Below, piece by piece: positions 5,866 through 6,402 of a stretch of 6,402 nucleotides of DNA. The position numbers and the translations under genes were made by a program. Origin of the DNA: Alphaproteobacteria bacterium. GTDB taxonomy: Bacteria; Pseudomonadota; Alphaproteobacteria; UBA3830. The notes below the pieces were generated by a model. The model did no database searches, was not told where the DNA came from, and saw nothing but the letters and a program-made list of their open reading frames with translations. Each line of letters begins with the position of its first letter. Within the stretch, counting starts at the first letter, position 1. The stretch spans positions 1 through 6,402 of the forward strand of contig BNWK01000073.1 of NCBI GenBank assembly GCA_025998775.1, written 5' to 3'.

Positions 5866-6054
5866 AAAAACCGCCAAAAAGGTTTAGGATACTTTTGTTG
5901 GTTGTCTGTGGAGCGATTCTGCAGGCGCAGCACGGTAACCAGTCTCTGGATAAGGCCTAAAGAGCCTCTCGTCATCTTGGGAACTGTGCTGTTTCCATTC
6001 GTAGTTCGAATGGTAGTATGGGCTTCAAAGCCCGCTTACAATCAGGAGTTTAAC
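5866..6054 (+). ncRNA. Structured leader of IS110 remnant, candidate bridge-RNA region
   Basis: Several inverted repeats precede the transposase start. They are AAACC/GGTTT around 5866-5886, CCAG-tct-CTGG near 5939-5949, a perfect 7-bp stem CCATTCG/CGAATGG (5995-6001/6007-6013, loop TAGTT), and GGGCT/AGCCC (6020-6024/6029-6033, loop TCAA). Elements of the IS110 group are known to encode a bridge RNA between the left end and the recombinase gene, with loops that pair to target and donor DNA. Position and folding potential fit, but the left end of the element is not identified, so no loop-to-target match can be shown. The element itself is broken. Confidence 0.25.
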
Positions 6055-6402
6055 ATGAGTTCCGATCAATTCAAAAACTTTATTGGTGTCGATGTTTCTA
6101 AAGATAAAATAGATATTTTTTCTTCTTTAGACGGTAAACATTTGGAAGTTAAGAACGACCAAAAGTCTATTACAAAGGCATTCAAAAGTTTGATAATTCA
6201 AGCAGTTAGGTTGTTTTAGAAAACACTGGCGGCTACGAGAGGAAATGCATAGATGCACTGATTGCTTTAAATTTTGAGACTTCTAACTGATTAGTTGGCA
6301 AAATTTAGTCTGCAATATTTCCAGCAAATTTTCGTGCTGAAAATGATATAAGAGCAACAGAGATAAGTTGACCATTTCAAGACTTCTGGATGTAATTTTG
6401 GA
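6055..6402 (+). pseudogene. IS110-family transposase, degraded (runs off window)
   Basis: ATG at 6055 follows AGGAG (6044-6048) by 6 nt. The first 54 codons carry FIGVDVSKDKIDIF, the DEDD-type catalytic N-terminal motif of IS110 recombinases, with the first catalytic Asp. The frame ends at TAG (6217-6219), but the next conserved block, VVLENTGGYERKCIDALIAL, continues from 6210 in the -1 frame until TGA near 6288. A further frame contains a weak AENDIRATEI block (expected NDxxDA/E region) with more stops. Hence there are at least one frameshift and several nonsense changes. The serine-containing C-terminal domain would lie beyond the window. Confidence 0.8.

Larger units (their letters stand above)
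5568..6054. other. Gene-poor region between the PBP unit and the IS110 remnant
   Basis: No convincing protein gene is seen on either strand across about 490 bases. The region contains a solitary TATAAT (minus, 5600-5595), the inverted 62-bp repeat copy B, the repeat-like stretch at 5811-5850, and a hairpin-rich leader to the IS110 transposase. The longer open frames here (+ 5409-5792, minus 5691-5975, minus 5596-5817) run through these repeats and show no domain. Confidence 0.6.

Noticed and set aside
5691..5975. Minus ORF of 94 codons through the repeat region.
   Set aside because: It is composed almost entirely of dispersed-repeat sequence; an open frame in such repeats is common and not evidence of a gene.
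1..6402. CRISPR array, tRNA or rRNA gene, or toxin-antitoxin pair.
   Set aside because: No regularly spaced repeats, no cloverleaf with a TTCGANNC arm in a proper context, and no paired small ORFs of that kind were seen on reading both strands.

Overview
This looks like an accessory, insertion-sequence-worn stretch of a moderately AT-rich bacterial chromosome. The probable host is an obligate or facultative intracellular alphaproteobacterium of the Rickettsiales/Holosporales kind. That is an inference from a short alphaproteobacterial-style class A penicillin-binding protein, several decaying transposases, short dispersed repeats of the type common in those genomes, and a secreted protease with an unusual basic tail. 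No taxonomic marker gene is present, so the assignment stays tentative.

Layout, left to right. Positions 1-112 (minus) hold the N-terminal 37 codons of an IS4/IS1634-like transposase with a good promoter. A 62-bp dispersed repeat follows at 303-364. Positions 413-2168 (minus) encode an exported trypsin-fold serine protease (927-2168, His193/Asp266/Ser374) and, in another frame with a 35-nt overlap, a repeat-containing and extremely basic tail (413-961). The tail has only a TTG start, a stop codon lies directly before it, and a six-A run lies in the overlap. I therefore read the two as one gene of about 584 codons split by a one-base shift: true mutation, assembly error, or slippage. A clear sigma70-type promoter lies upstream (2203-2232).

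Positions 2410-3310 (plus) are a dead IS4-like transposase. It is interrupted by a 142-bp MITE-like element with terminal inverted repeats and a TA duplication; removing the insert restores the reading frame exactly. It also has a frameshift, a nonsense codon and a missing C-terminus. It abuts tail-to-tail a probable IS5-type transposase fragment (minus, 3310-3402).

Positions 3550-5445 (minus) are an intact bifunctional class A penicillin-binding protein (glycosyltransferase plus transpeptidase), the only clear housekeeping gene. It is preceded by a possible 40-codon ORF overlapping it as TAATG. From 5446 to 6054 there is mostly noncoding DNA: a second, inverted copy of the 62-bp repeat (5721-5782), a repeat-like stretch around 5811-5850, and a hairpin-rich leader. 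The leader precedes a degraded IS110-family transposase (6055 to the window end) and could include a remnant of its bridge RNA.

Functionally, the protease and the PBP are unrelated neighbours. The rest is mobile-element debris, and the two inverted 62-bp repeats enclose almost the whole gene-bearing segment.
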